From Sutcliffiella deserti (GTDB lineage Bacteria > Bacillota > Bacilli > Bacillales > Bacillaceae_I): a stretch of 64,000 bases of DNA. Position 1 is the stretch's first letter. Every line of letters starts with the position of its first letter. Of the stretch, positions 9,221-17,351 are shown in pieces. Below the pieces are notes generated by a model that saw only the letters and a list, made by a program, of their open reading frames with translations, searched no databases and had not been told where the DNA came from. The translations under genes and the position numbers were made by a program. The stretch lies in contig NZ_JAIQDB010000003.1 in the NCBI RefSeq assembly GCF_020037475.1, positions 1 through 64,000 on the forward strand, in the 5' to 3' direction.

Positions 9221-9939
9221 TATGATTCACGTCCCTTCTCTTGCAGAAAAATTGCTTCAATGGTATCTGTATTAAAGCGTTTCTTTAATTCCCTTGGCGA
9301 TCCTGTAGCCAAAATCCCGCCTTCAAGCAATAGCACCAAACGGTCACACCGTTCTGCTTCATCCATAACATGTGTTGTGACAAGTATCGACTTTCCTTCT
9401 TCTTTTAAAGAAGTAAGCTCTTCCCATATTTCTTTTCGTAGACGGGGGTCAATCCCAACTGTTGGCTCATCTAGCACTAGAAACTCCGGGTTTTGCAGCA
9501 GTGCCATGGCAAGGGAAAGTCTCCGTTTCATTCCGCCAGAGAAATTCAGTACGCGTTTTTTCCTTTCTTCATGCAAATCAACAAGTTTCATCACTGTTTG
9601 GATCCGTTCTTTACGCTCCTTATTAGGAACATTGTAAAGCTTTGCGAAAAACATCATCTGTTGTTCGGCACTTAGCTCTAAATATAAGGAATCCGATTGC
9701 GCCATATAACCGATTTGACCAAGAATTTCCCGGTTGGGCATTAATCGATCATAGACCGTAACAGCACCAGAATCTACTTGCTCCATTCCGATAATCGTTT
9801 TGACAAGCGTTGTCTTTCCAGAACCGGAAGGACCAATAAGTCCGACTATTTCCCCTCTATCTATTTGAAAAGAAACATCCTGAAGTACAACAGTTTTCCC
9901 GTAACTTTTTGTAACTTGCTTTATGTGAATAACTCCCAA
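9220..9939 (-). CDS. ABC transporter ATP-binding protein
   Basis: About 239 residues with Walker A (GPSGSGKTT), signature NFSGGMKRR, Walker B (FLVLDEPTVGIDP) and the switch histidine (VTTHVMDEAE). It powers the ABC-2 permease encoded next. I choose a TTG at 9939 because AAGAGGG lies 6 bases before it; the ATG at 9957 lacks a Shine-Dalgarno and the ATG at 9945 is directly adjacent to it. A dispersed ~180-bp repeat begins about 20 bases upstream and separates this gene from its divergent TetR neighbour. Confidence 0.88.
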   Translation of the reverse strand: MGVIHIKQVTKSYGKTVVLQDVSFQIDRGEIVGLIGPSGSGKTTLVKTIIGMEQVDSGAVTVYDRLMPNREILGQIGYMAQSDSLYLELSAEQQMMFFAKLYNVPNKERKERIQTVMKLVDLHEERKKRVLNFSGGMKRRLSLAMALLQNPEFLVLDEPTVGIDPRLRKEIWEELTSLKEEGKSILVTTHVMDEAERCDRLVLLLEGGILATGSPRELKKRFNTDTIEAIFLQEKGRES

Positions 9940-9958
9940 TTTCATCCCTCTTTTCATT

Positions 9959-10143
9959 TGGCTCTGTTAATGTTGAGTTTTGATAATAACGCTATACCAG
10001 CGATGATCGGAGTAAAAGGCGGAGACTCCAACGGGCGATAGCGGTAGGCTGGAGACCCCGCAGGCACAGCCGAGTAGGCTCCAGCACAGCCCCGTGGAAC
10101 GCGTAGCCTTTTGCGCAAATCAATAGCGGCGTTTAACACAGGC
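9959..10143 (-). repeat. Dispersed ~180-bp repeat, copy 1
   Basis: Nearly the same sequence as 32650-32828 but in the opposite orientation (for example AAAGGCGGAGACTCCAACGG here and its complement there, and GCTCTGTTAA at one end). It is GC-rich relative to its surroundings, contains several partially self-complementary blocks (GGCTGGAGACCCC, GTAGGCTCCAGC) and has no open gene. It sits between a TetR gene and the exporter it probably controls. Confidence 0.85.
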
Positions 10144-10162
10144 TTTCATTTATAGTGGATAT

Positions 10163-10177
10163 TGAACACTCTGTTCA
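10163..10177. promoter_or_regulatory. Candidate TetR operator
   Basis: TGAACActcTGTTCA is a perfect 6-bp inverted repeat with a 3-base spacer, placed in the divergent interval upstream of the TetR gene. A related half site (GTTCTGTTGAA) follows near 10228. Palindrome size and place fit a TetR-family operator; binding is inferred. Confidence 0.55.
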
Positions 10178-10283
10178 TTATTATTATAAATAGAAGAAGA
10201 AATGTTCTACAATATGTAGTTTGGTACGTTCTGTTGAATAATAGACGAATGTAAGATTTATGTTCATTAAAGGTGGAATAAAT

Positions 10284-10901
10284 ATGACAGAAAAACAAGA
10301 TTTGAGAGTAAAGAAAACCAAAAGGGCGATTCGTATGGCATTGCTGAAGTTGGTCAAAGAAAAAGATTTCCAAAAAATCAGTGTTCGGGATCTTTGTGCG
10401 TATGCAGAAATAAACCGTGGAACATTTTATCTTCATTATCAGGATAAGTATGATCTTTTGGAAAGTGTAGAACAGGAGTTGCTGGATAACTTACGCATAA
10501 TTATGGGGGAAAGATTGGCGAAGAAGTTTGACAAACTTGTCGGTCAACCGGAGATTTTAATGTCATTTGCTACGGAGCTTTTCCACTACGTTGATGAGGA
10601 AGCGGAAGTTTTTAAGATGCTTCTGTTAGATTCGGTAAGTCCTTCTTTTCAAAACAAGCTAAAAACAGTGATTCGCGAAAATTTCCTGCGAGTTCAAAAG
10701 GAAGACTTTTCCCCAACCTCCCTGCCGATCCCTTTCGATTACATCATGGCTTATGTGACAAGCGCACATGTTGGTCTTTTGGAGCAATGGTTAGCGGAAG
10801 GAAGAAAGCATACGCCAGAAAAGATGGCAGAGGTGTTGGTAATGACAACCATGATGGGACCTGTGCGAGCCATGGGATTTAAGGGAGGACCACTTAATTA
10901 A
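10284..10901 (+). CDS. TetR/AcrR family transcriptional regulator
   Basis: A 205-residue regulator. The N-terminal helix-turn-helix is clear (KAIRMALLKLVKEKDF, then ISVRDLCAYAEINRGTFYLHY at residues ~35-55), and the C-terminal ~140 residues are the variable ligand/dimer domain. The ATG at 10284 has AAAGGTGG 7 bases upstream; an earlier ATG at 10260 does not. Divergent from the ABC-2 exporter operon, so it most likely represses that exporter. Its stop overlaps the stop of the convergent HTH gene by 8 bases. Confidence 0.88.
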   Translation: MTEKQDLRVKKTKRAIRMALLKLVKEKDFQKISVRDLCAYAEINRGTFYLHYQDKYDLLESVEQELLDNLRIIMGERLAKKFDKLVGQPEILMSFATELFHYVDEEAEVFKMLLLDSVSPSFQNKLKTVIRENFLRVQKEDFSPTSLPIPFDYIMAYVTSAHVGLLEQWLAEGRKHTPEKMAEVLVMTTMMGPVRAMGFKGGPLN

Positions 10902-11394
10902 GTCCCCCACCCAATGGTTTTAAGCTCAAGTAGTCTAGCGTCTCATTTATTTGCTGGAGATTATAGATTTCCCTCTCCAAGAAGAACTGGACGACAAGAT
11001 CAAATGTATCGCTGTTCGACAAGGAGAAACCAGCCGCTCCAAGTAGCTCATCAACGTCCTCAGCCTTTAGCTCAAGGGCAAAAGCAAGCGACAGTACGGT
11101 TTGTTTTCTAGGTTTGTAGCTAGGATTAGTACGTATCTTGGAAAAATGCTTCCGATCCATCCCCGCTTTTTTATAAACATCCGCATCCTTCAGGCCCTTA
11201 TCATCAATATAGCTAAACAAAAGCTCTTGCAAGGTAAGGGTCCGGTTTTTTTTAAGATAATCATCCAAGTCATATGGAATTTGTTCTTTCTCATATATTG
11301 GCTCTGCCATTTTAAAAGTAGATTCGTAGGTTTCTAGGAAAAGATGAGCTTGAATATACTCCTCTAGCTCCTCAAGTAGTTTCTTATCAAGCAT
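10894..11394 (-). CDS. HTH protein paired with a VWA protein
   Basis: A 166-residue soluble protein. Residues ~70-125 (VYKKAGMDRKHFSKIRTN, then KQTVLSLAFALELKAEDVDELL) form an XRE-like helix-turn-helix; the conserved tail (AGFSLSNSDTFD ... YNLQQINETLDYL) is one I associate with short regulators and macro-domain proteins found next to VWA genes. The N-terminal 65 residues are acidic and unassigned. A perfect AGGAGGCGGGG precedes the ATG. It is divergent from the VWA gene with a 97-base interval, implying shared control. Possible DNA or RNA binding; exact role unknown. Confidence 0.65.
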   Translation of the reverse strand: MLDKKLLEELEEYIQAHLFLETYESTFKMAEPIYEKEQIPYDLDDYLKKNRTLTLQELLFSYIDDKGLKDADVYKKAGMDRKHFSKIRTNPSYKPRKQTVLSLAFALELKAEDVDELLGAAGFSLSNSDTFDLVVQFFLEREIYNLQQINETLDYLSLKPLGGGLN

Positions 11395-11491
11395 TACCCC
11401 GCCTCCTGAAAATGTCGCTTATCAGGCGACCAAATAATGGATATATCACGCTATTATTATAGCATGATGAACCTTAGGAGGATGATGATTT
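11395..11491. promoter_or_regulatory. Divergent control region of the HTH/VWA pair
   Basis: This 97-base interval holds two inverted repeats: GTCGC-7-GCGAC (11414-11430) and GCTAT-4-ATAGC (11450-11463), plus strong Shine-Dalgarno sequences for both genes (AGGAGG each side). The first palindrome is a reasonable operator for the HTH protein; the second overlaps a TATTAT -10-like element. Both assignments are inference. Confidence 0.45.
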
Positions 11492-12079
11492 ATGAAAAAG
11501 AAATTAACAGAAATAATTTTTCTATTAGACAGAAGCGGATCAATGTGTGGGCTGGAACAGGATACGATTGGTGGGTTCAATGCTTTTATTTCAAAGCAGT
11601 GCAAGCTTGAGGGGGAAACCCGACTAACGACCGTACTTTTTGACGACACATACGAAGTGTTATGGAATGGTGTAGATGCCAACATGGTAAGGTTAACCGA
11701 CAAGCAGTATTATGTGAGAGGAACAACTGCCCTCCTAGATGCAATAGGAAAAACCGTCTTAGATGTAGGTCACAGACTGGCAAACACTAGAGAAGACGAG
11801 CGTCTTGATCATGTAATATTCGTCATTACAACAGATGGGTTAGAAAATGCAAGCAGTGAATTCTCCTATAAAAAAGTCAAAGAGTTGATATCACACCAGC
11901 AGGAAAAATATAACTGGGAGTTCATTTTCATGGGCGCCAACATCGATGTGGCTAAGGAGGCAGATAGCTTAGGTATACATGTCGAGCATGCCTATAATTT
12001 TGAAGCAACAAATCAAGGTGTGGAGAAGATGTATGATATGGTTTGTGAGACGGTTTCGGAGAAAAGGTTGATGGAATAG
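11492..12079 (+). CDS. Stand-alone VWA domain protein (TerY/TerF-like)
   Basis: A 195-residue protein that is essentially one von Willebrand A domain. A full MIDAS is visible: D-x-S-x-S in LDRSGSM (residues 13-17), the Thr in RGTTALLDAIG (~residue 78) and the Asp in ITTDGLENAS (~110). It has no signal peptide, so it acts in the cytoplasm, probably through Mg-dependent protein binding. Strong AGGAGG upstream. It is divergent from the HTH gene at 10894. Related single-domain VWA proteins occur in tellurite/stress ter clusters, but no other ter gene is present here. Confidence 0.82.
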   Translation: MKKKLTEIIFLLDRSGSMCGLEQDTIGGFNAFISKQCKLEGETRLTTVLFDDTYEVLWNGVDANMVRLTDKQYYVRGTTALLDAIGKTVLDVGHRLANTREDERLDHVIFVITTDGLENASSEFSYKKVKELISHQQEKYNWEFIFMGANIDVAKEADSLGIHVEHAYNFEATNQGVEKMYDMVCETVSEKRLME

Positions 12080-12102
12080 AGTAATGTTGTGAACAACCTT
12101 TT

Positions 12103-12135
12103 AGCTCAGAGCCTATCAGCTCTGAGCTATTTTTA
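12103..12135 (+). terminator. Terminator of the VWA gene
   Basis: AGCTCAGAGC and GCTCTGAGCT make a perfect 10-bp stem with a 6-base loop, followed by ATTTTTAATTT. It lies between convergent genes and may work in both directions. Confidence 0.9.
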
Positions 12136-12408
12136 ATTTGGAGTAGTTATCTTGTAGGCATCTATTATTTTTAATACCAAATAAAGTAAGATTCCTAGAA
12201 TGGTAAAGACTCCCCCACCAAGTAGCACTTTTGTATAGGAAGTTGTTATGATAATTGTTTCATCACTGGCTTCCTTCACATACAGAACGGTCCACCAATC
12301 ATGTGGAGAAGAGAAAAAGCTGGAACAGGAAAGCCAAATTAGAAAGCTTAGCCACGCAAAAACAAATACCCCTACTTTTTTATTCCATCTTCTCTCTATT
12401 CTATTCAT
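12133..12408 (-). CDS. Small two-helix membrane protein
   Basis: A 91-residue protein with a basic N-terminus, one hydrophobic helix at residues ~12-32, an extracytoplasmic loop containing HDWWTVLYVKEA, and a second helix at ~62-85. Family not recognised. Its ATG overlaps the amidase stop (ATGA), so it is translated from the amidase message; whether the two proteins interact is unknown. Confidence 0.6.
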   Translation of the reverse strand: MNRIERRWNKKVGVFVFAWLSFLIWLSCSSFFSSPHDWWTVLYVKEASDETIIITTSYTKVLLGGGVFTILGILLYLVLKIIDAYKITTPN

Positions 12409-13880
12409 TTAAGTTTCCACAATTCCGACTGTTCAAGCTGTCTCGCCATTTGTAAAAGCAGATCTTCCCTGCCTCTTGCCGCCATAAACTGCACCCCTAC
12501 CGGCAAACCTTCCTCTGTAAGATGGAGCGGAACCGACATGGCTGGTTGACCTGTCAGATTAGCAAGTTGTGTAAATGGCACTCTTTTTAGACTATCCTTC
12601 ACCAGCTGATCAACAATCCCCATTTTTTTTAGAAGTTTAGCGGAGCCGATTTTCCCTGTAACTTGAAGTGCTATTTTTTCCACAGACTTTAAATCATGTT
12701 CCCCTATTTTTGCTGGTGGAAAAGCTGTAGTGGGAGTGACATAGAAATCGTACGTTTCATGAAACCTTTCCATCTCATAGGCTGCAATGTCCCATTCTCG
12801 TAAACCTAAAACAAACTCCTGCGCAGTTGTCGCTTTTCCTAACAGACCAAGCAGCCAAGTGGTTGGCTCCACATCGCGAAATGCCGCTTTTCGACCTAAC
12901 ACTTGCTCCATACTTGCGAGACTCGCACTCACTTCTCCAAAGTACATCGTAAGATAGCTATTCGCAATTTTCTTACCGTCCACTGGTGCATCCACCTTTT
13001 CTATTTTGTAGCCAAGCGATTCAAGGTGCAGGACGGTTTTCATTACCGCTTCGACACATTCTGCGTGAACCTCTGTGCCAATTGGAGACTTTGTGGAAAA
13101 CGCGATTTTCCGTTGTCTATCCAGAGGTTTATCCAAACTGATTAGATAGCTTTCATCATACGGTGGCGCAGAAAATGCACTCGCTTTTTCCGTTCCAGCA
13201 AGCTGATCCAATACTGCCGCACTGTCTCGAACCGAACGAGTTAATACATGCTCCGCCGAAGCCCCCTGCCAATAGCGTCCAAACTGTGGACCAACAGGGG
13301 TTCTCCCTCTTGTTGGCTTTAAGCCGAACAATCCACAATAGGCAGCAGGAATCCTGATTGACCCTCCTCCATCATTTGCTCCAGCAATTGGTACCATTCC
13401 AGCTGCAACAGCTGCACCTGACCCACCACTTGAGCCACCAGGTGTAAAATCAGGATTCCATGGATTCCGGCTAGGTCCATAATGGCTAGGCTCCGTTATT
13501 GCCATTAACGCCAATTCAGGCACATTGGTCTGTCCAAGAAAAAGAAAACCGCTTTGCCGTAAACGAATGACATACTCCGAATCTTCCTTCGATCTATAGT
13601 TAAGAAGCGCCTTGGAACCTGCTGTTAACGGTTCGCCTTTGATTTCTTGTGAGATATTTTTTAGCAGCATCGGAACACCTGCAAATGGTCCCTTCAGCTC
13701 CTGATTGGAAGCGTTTTTCGCTTGTTCGTACATCGTGTGGATAACTGCATTGAGTTCAGGATTTTTTGTCTCGATTCGAGATATAGCAAGTTCTACGAGT
13801 TCCCTCGGTGTAATTTGATTATTTTTAACTAGTTCTGCTAGAGCTAGCCCATCGTATTTTATATATTCTTCTAGTTTCAT
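12405..13880 (-). CDS. Amidase signature family enzyme
   Basis: A 491-residue enzyme with the Ser-cisSer-Lys machinery: Lys around residue 74 (MLLKNISQ), GGSSGGSG at ~148-155 and [11 protein letters not shown] at ~171-181 with the nucleophile Ser near 174. It should hydrolyse a carboxamide bond; the substrate cannot be read from sequence. It has no GatB neighbour and differs from GatA, so a stand-alone catabolic amidase is more likely. GAGGTGATT precedes the ATG. A small membrane gene is translationally coupled downstream. Confidence 0.88.
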   Translation of the reverse strand: MKLEEYIKYDGLALAELVKNNQITPRELVELAISRIETKNPELNAVIHTMYEQAKNASNQELKGPFAGVPMLLKNISQEIKGEPLTAGSKALLNYRSKEDSEYVIRLRQSGFLFLGQTNVPELALMAITEPSHYGPSRNPWNPDFTPGGSSGGSGAAVAAGMVPIAGANDGGGSIRIPAAYCGLFGLKPTRGRTPVGPQFGRYWQGASAEHVLTRSVRDSAAVLDQLAGTEKASAFSAPPYDESYLISLDKPLDRQRKIAFSTKSPIGTEVHAECVEAVMKTVLHLESLGYKIEKVDAPVDGKKIANSYLTMYFGEVSASLASMEQVLGRKAAFRDVEPTTWLLGLLGKATTAQEFVLGLREWDIAAYEMERFHETYDFYVTPTTAFPPAKIGEHDLKSVEKIALQVTGKIGSAKLLKKMGIVDQLVKDSLKRVPFTQLANLTGQPAMSVPLHLTEEGLPVGVQFMAARGREDLLLQMARQLEQSELWKLK

Positions 13881-14003
13881 CGTGAATCACCTCAATAGAT
13901 ACTATTCTGCTGCTTGGATGAATACACCTGCTTTTGTGTGTGGAATTTGAAATAGACATGCACACCGTGGTGAGGTGGTGGATTCATTTATGCTCTTTGG
14001 GAG

Positions 14004-14290
14004 CATCGACACGACGGAATTAGCATGCCGGAGGGGCCATTCTCCCTCATTGAGACCACCGACCCGCCAAAAGGAGCATGCCGAGGGGTCCATTCCGGCC
14101 ATTGAGACCATCGACCCTTCCAGAAGAGCATGCCGAGGGTTCTATTCCAACTCTTTGAGACCATCGCCCCCCTCAAAAAAGCAATCCGAGGGTGCCATTC
14201 CACCTCTTTGAGACCATCGACACTCCTAAATGAGCATGCCGAGGGTGCCATTCCGGCCATTGAGACCACCATTCTTCCCATATCAGCAAT
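14004..14290. repeat. 52-53-bp tandem repeat array (five units plus partial)
   Basis: Units start at 14004, 14057, 14109, 14162 and 14215 (lengths 53, 52, 53, 53, 52). The core reads GAGCATGCCGAGGGTGCCAT, followed by TTGAGACCATCGAC. The sequence is different from the arrays at 1 and 37912, but the period is the same. The upstream frame that runs from it into the permease gene lacks a start signal. Located between the amidase and permease genes. Confidence 0.88.
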
Positions 14291-14408
14291 CCCACACCCC
14301 ACACCACCCCAAACACCAAAGCCCACCCAAATTCATACACTACTATACAAACAAAACTTTCTTTTTCAGCTTTGCGTATTAAGTAATTTAGGAAAGGGGT
14401 TTTTTCAC

Positions 14409-15839
14409 ATGGAATTGGCAGCGGCTCATTGGATGTATTTGGCCGGTACATTGATAATAATTTTCACCATGCTGTTTCGGCAGAATGTGGTGGTTCCTGC
14501 AGTATTGGTTACCTTCTTGGTTGGCTGGATTTTTAGTGGATCCTTCGCATTTGGGTTACAGACGATTTTTAATGCCAGTTTAATTGCGGCTGGAGAGCTA
14601 TTTAATATTTTTCTAATTATCGCGATAATGACGGCTCTTCTCCATTCTTTAAAGTCTCTAGGTGCAGATGAACAAATGATTACGCCGTTTCAAAGGGTGA
14701 TGAAAAACGGGCATATTTCGTTTTGGGTGATTGTGTTTGTTACCTATTCCATCTCGTTGTTTTTCTGGCCGACACCGGCTGTACCTCTCGTTGGGGCTTT
14801 ATTGATTCCGGTTGCTATCAGAGCAGGGTTGCCGCCTATTGGTGCTGCGGTTGCGATTTCCCTTGCAGGCCAAGGAATGGCGCTATCCTCTGATTACATT
14901 ATTCAAATTGCTCCATCCTTAACAGCAATAGCAGCTGGAGTGGACATTGGAACGGTGGCGGACCGAGGATTAGTGCTGTCCATAATTACAGGGACGGTGG
15001 CAATTGTTCTAGCCTATCTTTCCATTCGCAAGCTTATTCTACAGCCTTCCACCAGTCATCTTGTTAAATGGAATAACGTAGAAAATCAATCGAATGTTTC
15101 CGAGGAAGCAGAAAAAACACAGCTCTCACAACGTAGCAAATATAGTCTCCTATTTGCCATTCTTGTACCAGGGACCTTTCTCACCATCATAATTTATATG
15201 ATTCTTGCAAAGTTCTCCGATTTTCTTCCTTCTCTGGAGGGCGGCGCCGGAGCAGCGTTAATAGGGGGAGCATCTGTTATCCTTCTTATTGCCGCTTCGT
15301 TCTTTAAACAGGCTCGCACCTCTCTTACGAATGTTAGTGATCATCTTGTAAAAGGGTTTGTTTTTGCATTTAGAGCGATGGGACCTGTTATTCCGATTGC
15401 TGGTTTCTTCTTCATCGGCAGCGGGGAATTGGCAGCAAGAATATTTGGAACGAACGCAGAAGAAACGCCTTCCTTCCTATTTGATTTAATTTTGGCAGGT
15501 CAGTCCTATATTCCGGAAAGCTCATTTGTAGCAGGCTTTGGAATACTCTTGATTGGGATGATTACTGGGTTGGATGGCTCAGGCTTCTCCGGACTTCCAC
15601 TAGTAGGGGCATTATCCGGTGCATTAGGGGAAAGTGTCGGTGTGGAGGCCGCAACACTTGGCGCCATTGGTCAAATGGGGTCGATCTGGGTTGGCGGTGG
15701 AACCCTTATTGCCTGGTCCTCACTTGTAGCGGTCGCCGGCTTTGCAAAAGTTCCCGTCATGGAGCTAGTGCGCCGAAGCTTTATACCGGTAATGGCTGGG
15801 TTAATAGTCTCCACCATTATAGGGTTATGGATATTCTAA
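14409..15839 (+). CDS. Ion-transporter-superfamily permease (GntP/CitMHS-like)
   Basis: A 476-residue polytopic protein with about 12 hydrophobic segments and two similar halves: PTPAVPLVGALLIPVAIRAG in the first and a GFSGLPLVGALSGALGES motif in the second, which fits an ion-transporter permease with re-entrant loops. Substrate unknown; organic acid uptake is a guess. The ATG at 14409 is chosen because GGAAAGGGG lies upstream; the longer frame from 14130 reads through the tandem repeats and is not real. Monocistronic, with a terminator behind it. Confidence 0.7.
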   Translation: MELAAAHWMYLAGTLIIIFTMLFRQNVVVPAVLVTFLVGWIFSGSFAFGLQTIFNASLIAAGELFNIFLIIAIMTALLHSLKSLGADEQMITPFQRVMKNGHISFWVIVFVTYSISLFFWPTPAVPLVGALLIPVAIRAGLPPIGAAVAISLAGQGMALSSDYIIQIAPSLTAIAAGVDIGTVADRGLVLSIITGTVAIVLAYLSIRKLILQPSTSHLVKWNNVENQSNVSEEAEKTQLSQRSKYSLLFAILVPGTFLTIIIYMILAKFSDFLPSLEGGAGAALIGGASVILLIAASFFKQARTSLTNVSDHLVKGFVFAFRAMGPVIPIAGFFFIGSGELAARIFGTNAEETPSFLFDLILAGQSYIPESSFVAGFGILLIGMITGLDGSGFSGLPLVGALSGALGESVGVEAATLGAIGQMGSIWVGGGTLIAWSSLVAVAGFAKVPVMELVRRSFIPVMAGLIVSTIIGLWIF

Positions 15840-15846
15840 ATTTTAG

Positions 15847-15897
15847 AAAAAGGGGCCAGACCCTCACAGCGGTTTGGCTTCTCCTTTTTTAGTTTTT
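15847..15897 (+). terminator. Terminator of the permease gene
   Basis: GGGGCCAGACCC pairs imperfectly with GGTTTGGCTTCTCC across TCACAGC and is followed by TTTTTT. Confidence 0.75.
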
Positions 15898-15922
15898 TAC
15901 ATATTTCTCCACCATGTATGAA

Positions 15923-15938
15923 ACACTATACTAAGTGT
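15923..15938. promoter_or_regulatory. Palindrome upstream of the ger operon
   Basis: ACACTatactaAGTGT is a 5-bp inverted repeat with a 6-base spacer, about 50 bases before the first ger gene. A forespore sigma-G promoter is expected here from family knowledge, but I could not assign clear -35/-10 boxes. The palindrome could be an operator or chance. Confidence 0.3.
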
Positions 15939-15987
15939 AGCTATAGTTAGAAAGTGATACTTTGTTTTTCTAAGGTGGGATGGATAG

Positions 15988-16227
15988 ATGCTGGTTACTC
16001 GCGTGACGGTGATGTTGTTTTTTCTAACTTACTTACTTGTAATTGGACTTGACTTTCTTCTTAAAAATCTCAATTTCCAGCATGTTTTGAGAGATCTGTT
16101 TGATACACAACACAATCCAGGAAATATTTATAGTTACTTAATGATAGCGGTTGCTCTTATCTATTCCTTTATTGCAGACTACAGGATCAAAAAAGGACAC
16201 ATATTTAAGAAAAGGACAAGCAAATGA
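15988..16227 (+). CDS. Small two-helix protein of germinant receptor (D-type subunit)
   Basis: A 79-residue protein with two hydrophobic helices (residues ~5-25 and ~48-65) and a basic tail. AAGGTGGGATGG lies upstream. It is the first gene of the germinant-receptor operon and its stop overlaps the next ATG by 4 bases. Germinant-receptor operons in Bacillus often carry a small 2-TM D subunit that tunes germination; size, topology and location fit. Sequence identity to known D proteins was not checked. Confidence 0.6.
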   Translation: MLVTRVTVMLFFLTYLLVIGLDFLLKNLNFQHVLRDLFDTQHNPGNIYSYLMIAVALIYSFIADYRIKKGHIFKKRTSK

Positions 16228-17351
16228 AACCTACTTCAGAGAAAATTTCTCTTCAGCAGTTTATATTACTTATTGTGTTTTTTGAATTGGGAACTTCAAT
16301 TGTTATCGGGATTGGGACAGAAGCCAAACAGGATGCATGGATTGCTGTTATCCCAGCTACAATAGCCGGTGTTATTCTTGTACTTATGTATTATAAAGCC
16401 TTTAAATTAGGTGATGGAAATTTATATGATTTATTTGCTCAGTGCTTTGGTAAATTCCTTTCGAAAATATTGATCTATACCTATGTGGTTTATTTTTTGT
16501 ATGCAGCTAGTCGTGTTTTGCGCGATTTTAATGAGCTATTAGTTACCGTGGTTTTGCCAAATTCACCAATTGAATTTACTTCCTTTTTGTTCATGGGGGT
16601 TGTTATTTACGTCATTTACCTCGGATTAGAAGTGTTTTCAAGGACCGCAACTATCTTTGCACCATATATGATACTTTTTCTTTTAGCTATAACAGTTTTT
16701 CTATGGGTTAATGGAAATATCGATTTTTCTAACCTAAGACCTGTGTTAGCAGAAGGGATACAACCTGTGTATCAAGCCTTTTTCCCACAACTTCTTACCT
16801 TTCCCTTTGGAGAAATGGTTGTTTTCACGGTTATTTTTCCACATGTCAATAAACTCAAGAAGAGTAGCAAACCTCTTTGGATGGCGACAGCAGTCTCCGG
16901 CTTCATAATCATCCTCTACATAGTCATTAATATAGCTGTGTTGGGTCCGGAAGGATATGCTAGAACCACCTTCCCTTTATTAAGTTCCGCAAGAGAAATT
17001 AGCATAGCTGATTTCATAGAACGGCTTGACGCCTTGGTTGTTTTTATTGAGATGTTAGGGGTTTTTGTAAAGGTTTCGATTTATTTCTATTGCGTCTTAA
17101 AAGGACTTGAGGCAGTACATAAAGTTACCTATCGTTATTTTGCGTTTCCAGTCGGGATGCTTATAGCTACCTTCTCCATTATTATTGCCTATAGTTTTAA
17201 CGAACATCTGATTGAGGGTCTAGATATAGTCCCTCTATACCTTCACATTCCTTTTCAATACCTGATACCTTCCTTGGTATTTGTTATCCTGCTAATCAAA
17301 TCGAGGAAAGGAGGAAACTCAAATCATGAAAAGAAGAATTACGACACTTAA
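16224..17351 (+). CDS. Spore germination receptor B subunit (GerAB/GerKB family)
   Basis: A 375-residue integral membrane protein with about ten helices of the amino acid/polyamine/organocation type. The opening KISLQQFILLIVFFELGTSIV is typical of GerXB. B subunits bind or recognise the germinant in the spore inner membrane. It overlaps the small upstream gene by 4 bases and the A subunit gene by 26 bases, so all are co-transcribed. The specific germinant is not predictable. Confidence 0.9.
   Translation: MKPTSEKISLQQFILLIVFFELGTSIVIGIGTEAKQDAWIAVIPATIAGVILVLMYYKAFKLGDGNLYDLFAQCFGKFLSKILIYTYVVYFLYAASRVLRDFNELLVTVVLPNSPIEFTSFLFMGVVIYVIYLGLEVFSRTATIFAPYMILFLLAITVFLWVNGNIDFSNLRPVLAEGIQPVYQAFFPQLLTFPFGEMVVFTVIFPHVNKLKKSSKPLWMATAVSGFIIILYIVINIAVLGPEGYARTTFPLLSSAREISIADFIERLDALVVFIEMLGVFVKVSIYFYCVLKGLEAVHKVTYRYFAFPVGMLIATFSIIIAYSFNEHLIEGLDIVPLYLHIPFQYLIPSLVFVILLIKSRKGGNSNHEKKNYDT

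Noticed and set aside
14130..14408. N-terminal extension of the permease gene
   Set aside because: It reads through the tandem repeats, has no start signal, and the ATG at 14409 has a good Shine-Dalgarno and begins the first helix.
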